NCBI GenBank assembly: GCA_035252015.1
Contig: DATFDP010000148.1
Location: forward strand, 1 to 42,246
From: JAICWP01 sp035252015
Lineage (GTDB): Bacteria; Acidobacteriota; Terriglobia; Terriglobales; Acidobacteriaceae
Length of the DNA: 42,246 nucleotides
Direction of reading: 5' to 3'
Positions 31,424 to 39,487 of the stretch are shown in pieces. The notes below the pieces were generated by a model. The model had not been told where the DNA came from and did no database searches. It saw only the letters and a program-made list of their open reading frames with translations. Made by a program: the position numbers and the translations under genes. Positions within the stretch are counted from its first letter, which is position 1. Every line of letters starts with the position of its first letter.

Positions 31424-33376
31424 TTAATTTGCGGTTTCTTTGTGGAAGTGTTCCAGGATCGCTTGCGCCTGACTGCGTGTGACTACGGCGGAGAGAGCCG
31501 CTACATCCGCATCTTTTACTGCCTGCAGGCTGCCGAAATGCTGTAGCAGGCGACGGGTGGTGCTGGCGCCCACGCCCGGAATCTCCAACAGTTCGGTGGA
31601 GCGGTCGCGCATCTGCCGGCGCTTGCGGTGGAAGGTCACGGCGAAGCGGTGTGCTTCGTCGCGAATCTGCTGCACCAGGTGGAGCACCGGGGAGTGGTGG
31701 TCGAGCACTACCGGCTCGTCTTCCTGGCCATACACGTAAATAATCTCTTCGCGCTTGGCGATTGCCGCCAGAGGCTGATTGATGATCTGCAGCCCTTCCA
31801 GGGCTTCGGCGGCAGCATGCAGCTGTCCGAGGCCGCCGTCAATCAGCACCAAGTCAGGCATTTTCTGCTTTTCCGCTTCCACGCGCTTGTAGCGCCGTCC
31901 CACCACCTCGCGCATTGATGAGAAGTCGTCCACGCCCTCCACAGAGCGGATGATGAACTTGCGGTAGTCCGACTTCTTCATCCGCCCGTCTTCCCAGACC
32001 ACCATGGAAGCCACCGTCTCCGCCCCCTGAATGTGGGAAATATCGAAGCACTCGATGCGCTTGGGCAATTCGGGCAGAGCAAGGGCGTCCTGCAGCGCTT
32101 CCTGCACCGCCTGTGCCGCCGGCTGCATCACGCGGAAGCGCTGGTCGAACGACTGCTTGGCATTGTTGCCCGCCAGATCAATGAGCGAGCGCTTCTCCCC
32201 ACGCTGGGGAACCACAATATGAACTCTTGTGGCGCGAGCCCCGTCGTCCGCGTGGGTCTCCGATATGAGCTCGGCCAGTGTTTCCCGGTCTTCAAAATCC
32301 ACCGGCACGTAAATCGTGCGCGGCACATAGGGAGCGTCAATGTAGAGCTGCTTAATCAGGGCGGAGAAGAATTCACCGGGATTGAAAGCGGCCCCGGCTG
32401 TGCGCTCCTTTCCTTCCCCGCCTTCTTCATGAGAAGCGTGAGTTACGTCTCCTGAGATGTTCCCAGCAACCTCTCTATCATTATTTGCTTCCGCAGGTGT
32501 GGGCAGCTCCAGAACCGGTATCTGGTCCCAGAAGAATTCCCGCCGGTCCAATACCCGTCCACCCCGCATATGAAACAAATTTATGGCCAGCATGCCGTTC
32601 TCACAGTGGTACCCGAAAACATCGGCGTCGTCGCTCTCGGTGGAAGCAATGCGCTGCTTTTCCTGCAGTTGTTCCACAGTGGAGATCAGGTCGCGATACT
32701 TGGCTGCCTGCTCGAAGCGCTGGTCAGCCGCTGCCTGCTCCATGCGCCCGCGCAGCGAGCGCACAAGGTCAGTAGGCCGCCCTTCCAGGAACATCTTGAC
32801 GTCACGCACCGCCTCCTGGTAGAGCTCGGGCGTGGTGAGGCCGAGCACACACGGACCCTGACAACGGTGAATGTAGTACTGCAGGCAAGGACGAGGATGG
32901 TACCGGTTCAAATCTACCTTGCAAGAGGGGATCAGAAAATGCCGGTGGATCAGGTCCACAATGCGGTAGGCCAGGTTGGCCGGGAAGTAGGGGCCATAGT
33001 AGGCGCTGCCATCTTTGCGCAGCCGCCGTGTCACGTACACCCGGGGGTAGCGCTCGCCCAGCGTCAGCTTCACATAAGGATAAGTCTTGTCATCCCGCAG
33101 CAGAATATTGAAGCGCGGCTTCTTCTGCTTGATAAGGTTATTTTCCAGCGCCAGCGCTTCCTTTTCATTGTCCACCACGATGTAGTCCACATCTGTGGCC
33201 TCGCGCAGAAGAGTCCCCGTTTTGGCGTCCTCCGCCCGGCCCAGCAGGAAATAGGAGCGCACGCGCGAGCGCAGGTTCTTGGCCTTGCCGACATAGATGA
33301 CCTCCCCCTCGGCGTTCTTGTACTGATACACGCCGGGCTGCATGGGCAAAGTCCGGATTTTCTCGTGCAGGTCCAT
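31424..33376 (-). CDS. uvrC: Excinuclease ABC subunit C
   Basis: A 650-residue protein, ATG 33376 (MDLHEKIRTL); a few codons upstream are also open. It makes the two incisions of nucleotide excision repair after UvrAB finds damage. Domains in order: GIY-YIG nuclease for the 3' cut (PGVYQYKNAEGEVIYVGKAK), the UVR/UvrB-binding helix pair (RFEQAAKYRDLISTVEQLQE), the RNase H-like nuclease for the 5' cut (IECFDISHIQGAETVASMVV, VLIDGGLGQL) and C-terminal helix-hairpin-helix repeats (LEIPGVGASTTRRLLQHFG). A charged insert of about 30 residues rich in Glu and Gly (near residue 320) makes it slightly longer than usual. No other uvr genes lie nearby. Confidence 0.96.
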   Translation of the reverse strand: MDLHEKIRTLPMQPGVYQYKNAEGEVIYVGKAKNLRSRVRSYFLLGRAEDAKTGTLLREATDVDYIVVDNEKEALALENNLIKQKKPRFNILLRDDKTYPYVKLTLGERYPRVYVTRRLRKDGSAYYGPYFPANLAYRIVDLIHRHFLIPSCKVDLNRYHPRPCLQYYIHRCQGPCVLGLTTPELYQEAVRDVKMFLEGRPTDLVRSLRGRMEQAAADQRFEQAAKYRDLISTVEQLQEKQRIASTESDDADVFGYHCENGMLAINLFHMRGGRVLDRREFFWDQIPVLELPTPAEANNDREVAGNISGDVTHASHEEGGEGKERTAGAAFNPGEFFSALIKQLYIDAPYVPRTIYVPVDFEDRETLAELISETHADDGARATRVHIVVPQRGEKRSLIDLAGNNAKQSFDQRFRVMQPAAQAVQEALQDALALPELPKRIECFDISHIQGAETVASMVVWEDGRMKKSDYRKFIIRSVEGVDDFSSMREVVGRRYKRVEAEKQKMPDLVLIDGGLGQLHAAAEALEGLQIINQPLAAIAKREEIIYVYGQEDEPVVLDHHSPVLHLVQQIRDEAHRFAVTFHRKRRQMRDRSTELLEIPGVGASTTRRLLQHFGSLQAVKDADVAALSAVVTRSQAQAILEHFHKETAN

Positions 33377-33752
33377 AGGAAACAGCAACGGGCTGCCTAG
33401 CTGGCTAACATGTAGGGTTCATCTTTGATCATAGCGGGTTTGCCCGCAGGAGTTCCGAAGTTCGCAGGTCTTAGCGGCTTGAGGGTGACAAATTCTGGCA
33501 TACTTCGGGTGAAAAATGTTGCCTGCTTGTCGGCCAGATTTCCGGCTCGTAAGGTAAAAATTCTACGGCTTAAGCCGGGTTTGCTTACCCGGACATTGTC
33601 CAAGCGGAGCACCACCTCTGGGGTTTTGCCGGAAGTCATTGATTGGCTTACAATTAGATGTCTTTACCTGGCGGTGCGATTGGCAGCGCACGTGCTGAAT
33701 CAGCAAACGAGGACCGTGTAGGCCGGTCCCACGCATGGAAGGAGTCTTCCTC
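33377..33752. other. Intergenic region, 376 bp, upstream of the OmpA-like gene
   Basis: No credible gene. It holds the candidate promoter at 33626-33654 and a small perfect hairpin with CCGGGT/ACCCGG near 33573-33592. Short open frames on both strands (80 and 98 codons) lack ribosome sites and family-like sequence. Confidence 0.5.
33626..33654 (+). promoter_or_regulatory. Candidate sigma70-type promoter for the OmpA-like lipoprotein
   Basis: TTGCCG (33626-33631), 17-bp spacer, TACAAT (33649-33654). It would give a leader of roughly 90 nt before ATG 33753. Confidence 0.5.
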
Positions 33753-34511
33753 ATGAATCGGATTTTCCTCTCAGGATTGTTGGCGTCCAGTCTGTTTCTG
33801 AGCGTCGGCTGCGCCAGCAAGAAGTACGTCCGCAATGAAGTTACACCCACCGTCAACAAGGTCAACGAACTAGATGATCTGACCGCCAAGAACAGCCGCG
33901 ACATCAAGGATGTTGATGCGCGCGCCCAGCAGGGCATTCTGGCGGTGAACAATAAGACGGCAGAAGTTGAACAAAAGGCTCAGAGTGCCGGCCAGGCTGC
34001 CGACCAGGCTCAGCAATCGGCCACCACCGCCAGCAACCGGGTCACTTCGCTGGCCAATACGGTCGCCAACCTGGACAACTACCATCCGGTGGTTGAAACC
34101 TCGGTCCACTTCGCCTTCGATAAGGACAATCTGACTACGAAAGCGAAATCCGCCTTGGATGAACTGGGCGCCGAGATTCCCAAGACCAAGAGCTACATCA
34201 TCACCGTGGAAGGTGGTGCGGACGCCATCGGCAGCCAACAGTACAACTACGGCTTAAGCGACCGCCGCGCCGACTCCGTGATCCAGTACCTCGCCTCCAA
34301 GTACAACGTTCCGGCCCACAAGATCTACCTCATTGGACTGGGCAAGGATAAGCCGGTGGCCACCAACAAAACCGCTGCCGGGCGTGCCAAGAATCGCCGT
34401 GTGGATATCCGCCTGATGACCAATACCACCGAGGGCCAGCAGCAACAGCAGCCGGCGCCTTCTACCGGTCCGGCGGCCCAACTGACGCAGCCCCAGGGCG
34501 CACAGAAATAG
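33753..34511 (+). CDS. OmpA/Pal-like peptidoglycan-associated lipoprotein
   Basis: A 252-residue protein with GGAG 9 nt before ATG 33753. The N-terminus MNRIFLSGLLASSLFLSVGC ends in a lipobox, so Cys20 is probably acylated and the protein anchored in the outer membrane. Residues 25-110 are a long Ala/Gln/Asn-rich coiled coil with heptad spacing (DLTAKNSRDIKDVDARAQ; AGQAADQAQQSATTASNRV). The C-terminal OmpA domain binds peptidoglycan: VHFAFDKDNLT, then LSDRRADSVIQYL, LIGLGKDKP and GRAKNRRVDIRL. A Gln/Pro-rich tail follows. The tol genes are not nearby, so whether it works as Pal is uncertain. A good terminator follows. Confidence 0.9.
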   Translation: MNRIFLSGLLASSLFLSVGCASKKYVRNEVTPTVNKVNELDDLTAKNSRDIKDVDARAQQGILAVNNKTAEVEQKAQSAGQAADQAQQSATTASNRVTSLANTVANLDNYHPVVETSVHFAFDKDNLTTKAKSALDELGAEIPKTKSYIITVEGGADAIGSQQYNYGLSDRRADSVIQYLASKYNVPAHKIYLIGLGKDKPVATNKTAAGRAKNRRVDIRLMTNTTEGQQQQQPAPSTGPAAQLTQPQGAQK

Positions 34512-34543
34512 TTTTTCCCTCCTCCCCGGAGGACTTCGCCAAC

Positions 34544-34574
34544 CAGGCCATCCCAATGGATGGCCTGTTTTTTT
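34544..34574 (+). terminator. Rho-independent terminator of the OmpA-like gene
   Basis: A perfect 10-bp stem (34544-34553 with 34558-34567, CAGGCCATCC/GGATGGCCTG) with loop CAAT is followed by seven T residues (34568-34574). Confidence 0.93.
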
Positions 34575-34679
34575 GCCGGAGATGCGGGCATCGTGCCGTT
34601 GCCACAAGACAATCACAGCAGCTGTGCTCCAATGGGATGAACGATTGGTGTTCTCACTCCCGGTCGGCAACTTTATAAA

Positions 34680-34708
34680 GAAAGGCGCGGGATACCCCCG
34701 CGCCTTTC
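34680..34708 (-). terminator. Terminator of the minus-strand OB-like gene
   Basis: A perfect 12-bp GC-rich stem (34680-34691 with 34697-34708) has a 5-nt loop. On the minus strand it is followed by TTTATAAAGTT. It lies 44 bp after the stop of the gene at 34752. Confidence 0.8.
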
Positions 34709-34751
34709 CCTGGTTCGCTCAGCTGCAAAGATTCGACTCACACCTACGACA

Positions 34752-35153
34752 CTACCAAACCGGCTTGCCGTTCTCATCGCGGAACACGAATGAGTCCTGG
34801 CCACGGGTGATTTCGCGCGCCAGAATCGTATCGGCGCCGTTGAATTTTACCTTCGAGCCGGTAACTTCGATCTCATCGCCCTTGTTCAACAGCATTTCGT
34901 AGCTCTTCATGTACTTAGTGGCGGCCAGATGCAACTCAATCGTGCTGCCATCCTGCACTTTCAGCGTGAGATGAGCTCCCATGGTGCCGCTGATAGGGCA
35001 GTTGTAATCGCGCACATCCGCCACCGTGCCCTTGATTTTGACCTCTGTGGCTTTATCGTATTTGGGCACATTTCCGTTGGCGGGCGCCTGATTAACGGCC
35101 AACGCCACGCAGGCCAGCAACGCAACCAGCACAGCCGATGCCCAGGCTTTCAT
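34752..35153 (-). CDS. Small secreted OB-fold-like protein, paralogue of the gene at 22642
   Basis: A 133-residue protein. AAGGAG lies 8 nt before ATG 35153 and only 2 nt before ATG 35159, so 35153 is preferred. Signal peptide MKAWASAVLVALLACVALAVNQ. The mature domain has KYDKATEVKIKGTVADVRDY, GDEIEVTGSKVKFNG, ILAREITRG and the ending FVFRDENGKPVW. Order and spacing equal those of 22642-23079; the pairs KIKGTV, GDE(I/V)EV and ILAREI are shared. This copy has an extra CPISGTMG segment in the second strand pair. Both may bind a small ligand or partner in the periplasm; the family has no known function to me. Confidence 0.75.
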   Translation of the reverse strand: MKAWASAVLVALLACVALAVNQAPANGNVPKYDKATEVKIKGTVADVRDYNCPISGTMGAHLTLKVQDGSTIELHLAATKYMKSYEMLLNKGDEIEVTGSKVKFNGADTILAREITRGQDSFVFRDENGKPVW

Positions 35154-35346
35154 AATCATTTCTCCTTGCCGCAGGAAGACTACCAGCCCTGGCATCTTGA
35201 TTATGGAAGGAGAGTGAACGGAGTACTGTGAGGTTCGTCACAACTGGACGTGAGCCTGGTTACAAGGTAAGTTGCCGGGCTCTCATCTTTTGATCCGGGA
35301 ATGGCCCGAGATGAAGCTGCGGGAAGGGTGAGGCCGGCGTGAACAG

Positions 35347-35379
35347 TTGACAAATAGAATAAATATGTATATGCATATA
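35347..35379 (+). promoter_or_regulatory. Promoter plus palindromic operator candidate of the MarR gene
   Basis: TTGACA (35347-35352) is followed after 17 bp by TATGCA (35370-35375). The perfect 12-bp palindrome TATATGCATATA (35368-35379) overlaps the -10 region and lies 11 bp before ATG 35391. The arrangement fits autorepression by the MarR-type protein encoded directly downstream. Confidence 0.6.
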
Positions 35380-35390
35380 AATGAGGCGAA

Positions 35391-35837
35391 ATGAAAAGCC
35401 AATCACCAGCCTCGCTATCGCCTCTGCCTTGCGCCTGCGCTAACCTGCGGCGCGCGACCCGTGCGGTGACACGCATGTATAACCACACACTCCGATCGGA
35501 TGGCCTGGAGATTACCCAATTCACCATCCTTATGGCCCTAAGCCAGACCGGCGAGACCACCCAGGGACGACTGGGCAAGCTGCTGGCGCTGGATTCGACT
35601 ACCCTGACGCGCACCCTGAAGCTGGTGAAGGAGAGAGGCTGGGTAAAGGCCAAGCCGGGAGATGACCGCCGCCAGAATCTCCTGATGCTCACGGCAGCGG
35701 GACGCGACCAGTTGCAGAGAGCCACACCGCACTGGAAACGGGCCCAAGAAAAGTTGCGAACAGCGCTTGGCGAAGCCACCTGGAGCCAGTTGGGCGAATT
35801 GCTGGCCGAGGTGACGCGGGCGGGAGTTGAGGAATAA
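35391..35837 (+). CDS. MarR-family transcriptional regulator
   Basis: A 148-residue cytoplasmic DNA-binding protein. Winged helix-turn-helix: LEITQFTILMALSQTGETTQGRLGKLLALDSTTLTRTLKLVKERGWV, then the wing KPGDDRRQNLLMLTAAGRDQL, with the D-x-R-x wing signature of MarR. N- and C-terminal helices make the dimer interface. The N-terminus has two Cys close together (PCACANL), which could allow redox sensing as in OhrR/MarR relatives, but this is speculation. The gene is flanked by minus-strand genes on both sides, so its target besides itself is not obvious; the divergent OB-like gene at 34752 (237 bp away) is one candidate. Confidence 0.9.
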   Translation: MKSQSPASLSPLPCACANLRRATRAVTRMYNHTLRSDGLEITQFTILMALSQTGETTQGRLGKLLALDSTTLTRTLKLVKERGWVKAKPGDDRRQNLLMLTAAGRDQLQRATPHWKRAQEKLRTALGEATWSQLGELLAEVTRAGVEE

Positions 35838-35942
35838 TTTCTTGTTGCTAATGGGCGGCAGTGGAAAGGGGCACCCAAAAATTCACAACTGGCTGAACAC
35901 TCCTTGCACCATGAAGCGAGCGATTTTTCGCGGAGAAGCGCC

Positions 35943-37040
35943 CTAGCGGCTGACCGCTTCCTTTGCCTCCTTAGGTTTGTCGGTGTCCTTTAGCTTGTCG
36001 AGAATGCCGATGGCAACCTCGATCAGGTCCTGGTCAACCTTGCGGTTCTCACCGATCGCTTCAGCCAGGGAAACGGAAACGATTTTGTTGCCACGCAGGG
36101 CAGCCATGCAGCCGAATTCGCCGCGGTGCACCATGTCAATGGCTCCGATGCCGTAGCGCGTAGCCAGGACGCGGTCGAAGGCGCTGGGCGAACCGCCGCG
36201 CTGGATGTGGCCCAGAACCACGGCGCGAGTCTCGAAGCCGGTAAGGCGCTCGATTTCGTGAGCCAGGATATTGCCGATGCCGCCCAAGCGGACGTGACCA
36301 AACTCGTCGGTCCCCGTAGCGCTGACTACAGGGGTGCCGTGCTGGTGCTCGATATCGTTGGCGAACTTCGCGCCTTCGGCGGCTACCACGATGCTGAAAT
36401 AACGTCCGCGGGCATGGCGCAGACGGATGGTTTCGGCGACTTCCTCAATATCAAAGGGCTTTTCGGGAATCAGAATGACGTCGGCGCCCCCGGCAATACC
36501 GCTGTACATGGCGATCCAGCCAGAATCCCGGCCCATCACCTCCACCACCATGACACGGTTGTGGGCCTCGGCGGTGGTGTGCACGCGGTCAATGGCGCTC
36601 GTGGCTACGTTGACGGCAGTATCAAAACCAAAGGTGAAGTCGGTGCCGCTCAGGTCGTTGTCAATGGTCTTGGGCACGCCCACAACCTTCACGCCCATCT
36701 GGTGCAAGCGCAGGGCCACCGAAAGGGTATCGTCGCCCCCGATGGCCACCAGGGCGTCCACTTTGTTCTTTTTCAGGGTTTCGGCGCAGCGGCCCAGCCC
36801 GTTTTCATATTTGGCAGGATTGGTGCGCGAAGTGCGTAGAATGGTGCCGCCGCGGGGAAGGATGCCACCCACGTTGGAGAGGTCGAGAGGCTCGGTCTTG
36901 TTCTCCAGCACTCCCCGCCAGCCTTCCAGGAAGCCGACGAATTCGTCGTGGTGGTGGAAAACGCCCTTGCGCACGACGGCGCGAATCACCGCGTTGAGGC
37001 CCGGGCAGTCGCCCCCGCCGGTAAGAATCCCAACTTTCAT
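35943..37040 (-). CDS. pfp: 6-phosphofructokinase, pyrophosphate-dependent type
   Basis: A 365-residue enzyme, ATG 37040 with GGAG 7-8 nt upstream. It phosphorylates fructose-6-phosphate in glycolysis. The phosphoryl-donor site reads G101-G-D-D104-T and P123-K124-TIDND. In ATP enzymes the residues corresponding to 104 and 124 are both Gly; Asp and Lys together mark PPi-dependent members, which also run backwards in gluconeogenesis. Other landmarks: LTGGGDCPGLNA at the N-terminus, TFGFDTAVN, MGRDSGWIA for the sugar phosphate and LGHIQRGGSPSAFDR. Length and motifs fit the group that includes actinobacterial PPi enzymes (Amycolatopsis type). It is monocistronic as far as can be seen. Confidence 0.9.
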   Translation of the reverse strand: MKVGILTGGGDCPGLNAVIRAVVRKGVFHHHDEFVGFLEGWRGVLENKTEPLDLSNVGGILPRGGTILRTSRTNPAKYENGLGRCAETLKKNKVDALVAIGGDDTLSVALRLHQMGVKVVGVPKTIDNDLSGTDFTFGFDTAVNVATSAIDRVHTTAEAHNRVMVVEVMGRDSGWIAMYSGIAGGADVILIPEKPFDIEEVAETIRLRHARGRYFSIVVAAEGAKFANDIEHQHGTPVVSATGTDEFGHVRLGGIGNILAHEIERLTGFETRAVVLGHIQRGGSPSAFDRVLATRYGIGAIDMVHRGEFGCMAALRGNKIVSVSLAEAIGENRKVDQDLIEVAIGILDKLKDTDKPKEAKEAVSR

Positions 37041-37273
37041 CTGGCACTCCAGTTAACGCATAGTCTCGCCCTGGCGGATGTAGAACCGGCGCTGGCGATC
37101 GTTGCGACTCGGCCCTGAACCTGGCCCTGGGCGGGAAAAAATAGACTACCACGTTTGTGGGAGCAGACCTCGGCGGAGGACAGGCGTTGTCCAGATTAAA
37201 GCGTTTTTACCGCGCGTAAGATGCGCAGCTTAGTGCCTGCGCGCGCCATCCAGCGGCAGGCCGATGCTCAAGC

Positions 37274-38029
37274 TCAATATGAGTGCCGTGGGCCGATATT
37301 CAGGGCCTGCTGTCCGCGCGGCAGGGTGCTGAAGGCATAAATCTGAGCAGGAGGGGGCGCGGGCGTTGGCTTGCGCGATTCCGGTGTCACCGGGGTGGAG
37401 GTGGACAATTGCTGATTCGCTTCGATGCTGAAGTAGTAGTGAGTATCGGATTCTAAGCCTCGCAGCACAACCCGGTGCGTCGTCGGAGTCCAAGGTGCAT
37501 TCGCCGTTTTAGAAAGGTTTTGCGGCTCAGTCCCGTAGTGGACCACGAACGCGTAAGGCAGATTCGCAGACCAGGCGACGGTGGCGGAATCGGGAGTAAT
37601 TTGCTCGAACAGCGGGCCGTTGGTGATGCGCACGTTGCTATCGCGGCTGTACCCCAGTGGCTGAGTGGTGAACAGTCCAATGGCGCTCCTGGAGCCGTCC
37701 GGCTGTAGGATGGCGAGGTAGTAGGTGGTGGCGGGCTGCAGTTTTTTCATGCTGACTTCGTGTGTGCTGGTGGTCCAGGGTCTCTGCACACGATAGGGCT
37801 GGTCAGTGGGCGAAGTGCCATAGACGAGAATGCTCTCTTCCGGAGCCGTCGTCTGCCACCAGACTACGGCGGAGTTGCTGGTGATTTTCTCCGGTATGGG
37901 TCCGGCGATAACCTGAGGATCGATTGCCGAAGAGGCACTCTGCCCCGACCCTGGCCAGGATCGAGCCAGCAAGGGTGGCCCGAGCGCCAGTACCAGCGAT
38001 GCCGTCAAAAGTGCGATACCTCTCCTCAT
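37274..38029 (-). CDS. Secreted protein with two FnIII-like (purple acid phosphatase N-domain-like) repeats
   Basis: A 251-residue protein with AAGGAG before ATG 38029. Signal peptide MRRGIALLTASLVLALGPPLLA. Two similar beta-sandwich units follow: one with ITSNSAVVWWQTTAPEESILVYG, then HEVSMKKLQPATTYYLAI, and one with ITPDSATVAWSANLPYAFVVHYG, then HRVVLRGLESDTHYYFSI. This is the pattern of fibronectin type III domains at the N-terminus of purple acid phosphatases. No phosphatase domain follows; the chain ends in a Pro-rich tail. It may be an extracellular binding or adhesion module. It lies 233 bp upstream of pfp on the same strand, probably not one operon. Confidence 0.8.
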   Translation of the reverse strand: MRRGIALLTASLVLALGPPLLARSWPGSGQSASSAIDPQVIAGPIPEKITSNSAVVWWQTTAPEESILVYGTSPTDQPYRVQRPWTTSTHEVSMKKLQPATTYYLAILQPDGSRSAIGLFTTQPLGYSRDSNVRITNGPLFEQITPDSATVAWSANLPYAFVVHYGTEPQNLSKTANAPWTPTTHRVVLRGLESDTHYYFSIEANQQLSTSTPVTPESRKPTPAPPPAQIYAFSTLPRGQQALNIGPRHSY

Positions 38030-38202
38030 CTCTCCTTGATTGGTGCCGTTGAAAGCAGTGGCTGGCTTGGGTTTTGACGAAACAGTGGCAATCAGTTGGA
38101 TGTTCTCGGGCGCAAACAGGGTGCCTTTTGGGCCATCTACAAGAACGCTCCTGAAAAAGGAGAGAAGCTGGATCGGGAGCTGTTCCGAGTGGCTGGTAAT
38201 CA

Positions 38203-38259
38203 GTAGCTGGTAGTTGGGTGATTGGAGCAGTCCCTAGGCACCTCCCAGCTACCAGCTAC
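38203..38259. repeat. Intergenic inverted repeat upstream of ruvC
   Basis: Arm 38203-38218 (GTAGCTGGTAGTTGGG) and arm 38244-38259 are reverse complements at 15 of 16 positions with a 25-nt spacer. The left arm is nearly the same as the left arm of the element at 29249. The right arm ends 21 bp before the ruvC start. Confidence 0.75.
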
Positions 38260-38280
38260 CGATGGTGTAAGATTTTTGCC

Positions 38281-38784
38281 ATGCGGGTCCTGGGTATTGA
38301 CTGCGGTACCGAGTACACGGGATACGGTGTAGTCGAACAAGCGGAGAACGGCCGCCTGAGTTGCCAGGCGGTAGGGGCGATCCGCCTGAATAGCCGCGAA
38401 CCGATGCCGGCGCGGCTCAACAGCATTTTTTGCCGGCTTAGTGAGCTGATCCAGGAACACCGCCCGGATGATGTGGCGATTGAAGATGTGTTTTATGCCC
38501 TGAACGTCAAATCGGCGCTTAAGCTGGGGCAGGTGCGGGGCGTGGCCATGCTGGCGGCAGCTACTGCCGGGCTGCCCGTGGCAGAATACGCGCCTTTGGC
38601 CATCAAGTCGGCGGTAGTGGGCTATGGCCGGGCGGAGAAGTCGCAAGTGCAGCAGATGGTCAGCCGCCTGCTGTGCCTGGAATCTTTACCCGAGCCTTCT
38701 GATGCCGCGGATGCGCTGGCCATCGCCATCTGCCACTTGCATACGGCGGCGACGCTGGCCCGCCAGGGTGCGGCGCAAACCTAG
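38281..38784 (+). CDS. ruvC: Holliday junction resolvase RuvC
   Basis: A 167-residue RNase H-fold nuclease that cuts Holliday junctions with RuvAB during recombination. ATG 38281 opens with MRVLGIDCGTEYTGYGV, the family start. The four catalytic acids are D7, E68 (VAIEDVF), D141 and D144 (PSDAADALAIAI), matching D7, E66, D138 and D141 of E. coli. The frame is open upstream through the inverted repeat, but that part is not conserved-looking. ruvA and ruvB are not adjacent. A secreted-protein gene follows after 10 bp with its own AGGAAG, probably cotranscribed. Confidence 0.95.
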   Translation: MRVLGIDCGTEYTGYGVVEQAENGRLSCQAVGAIRLNSREPMPARLNSIFCRLSELIQEHRPDDVAIEDVFYALNVKSALKLGQVRGVAMLAAATAGLPVAEYAPLAIKSAVVGYGRAEKSQVQQMVSRLLCLESLPEPSDAADALAIAICHLHTAATLARQGAAQT

Positions 38785-38794
38785 GAAGACGATC

Positions 38795-39487
38795 ATGCGC
38801 GTTGGCCGCTTCATGATAGTTACAATGCTGCTTGCCTTGTCCATGGCGCTGCTGGCGCAGGTCCCGAACCTGCACCCGCAGCAGACTTTCACCCCGGAGC
38901 CGATTGTCAGTTTCTCCCTGGAATTAGCGGGAGCGGTGCCTCCCTACTATTCCATTTCCGTGGAGAGCACGGGCAATGCCGCTTACCGTTCCAGTCCGAT
39001 ACCGGGGGACATGGAAGGCGATCCCTATATCACCAAGTTTGTGGTCTCGCAGGCTGCCCGCACTAGTATCTTTGATTTGGCGAAGAAGCTGCACTACTTC
39101 AAAGGAGACTACGAGTACCACAAGGGACGGTTGGCCAATACAGGCGCTAAAACGCTGTACTACACAGACGAGAAAACCAACAACTCCACGACATATAATT
39201 ATTCCAGCAACCAGGAAATTCAGGAGCTAACCAAGCTTTTTCAGGGCATCTCAACCACGCTGGAGTTCGGGCGACGCCTGCAGTACTACTACGATCACCA
39301 GAAGCTGGGGCTGGATGACGAACTGAAGCGCATGGATCAAATGGCACAGGAGGGCCAACTGGACGAACTGCAGGCTGTGTCCCCCATCCTGCGAAAGATC
39401 GCCGACGACCCACAAGTGATGCACATTGATAAGCAACACGCGCAGCATCTGCTGCAGTTGGCCTCAGCCAGCCCGCGCCAGCGCTGA
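38795..39487 (+). CDS. Secreted protein of unknown function downstream of ruvC
   Basis: A 230-residue protein, ATG 38795 with AGGAAG upstream. Signal peptide MRVGRFMIVTMLLALSMALLAQ. The mature part has an N-terminal beta-rich half (IVSFSLELAGAVPPYYSISVESTG and AKTLYYTDEKTNNSTTYNYSS) and a helical C-terminal half (LEFGRRLQYYYDHQKLGLDDELKRMDQMAQ). No Cys in the mature chain and no catalytic motif is evident. The lengths and strand order resemble small lipocalin-like or DUF-type secreted proteins frequent in Acidobacteriota, but I assign no family. It is probably in one transcript with ruvC, which seems to be an accident of position. Confidence 0.75.
   Translation: MRVGRFMIVTMLLALSMALLAQVPNLHPQQTFTPEPIVSFSLELAGAVPPYYSISVESTGNAAYRSSPIPGDMEGDPYITKFVVSQAARTSIFDLAKKLHYFKGDYEYHKGRLANTGAKTLYYTDEKTNNSTTYNYSSNQEIQELTKLFQGISTTLEFGRRLQYYYDHQKLGLDDELKRMDQMAQEGQLDELQAVSPILRKIADDPQVMHIDKQHAQHLLQLASASPRQR

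Noticed and set aside
33397..33721. Open frames of 80 (minus) and 98 (plus) codons upstream of uvrC and the OmpA-like gene
   Set aside because: They overlap each other on opposite strands, lack ribosome sites and show no domain-like sequence; the region looks like leader and promoter DNA.
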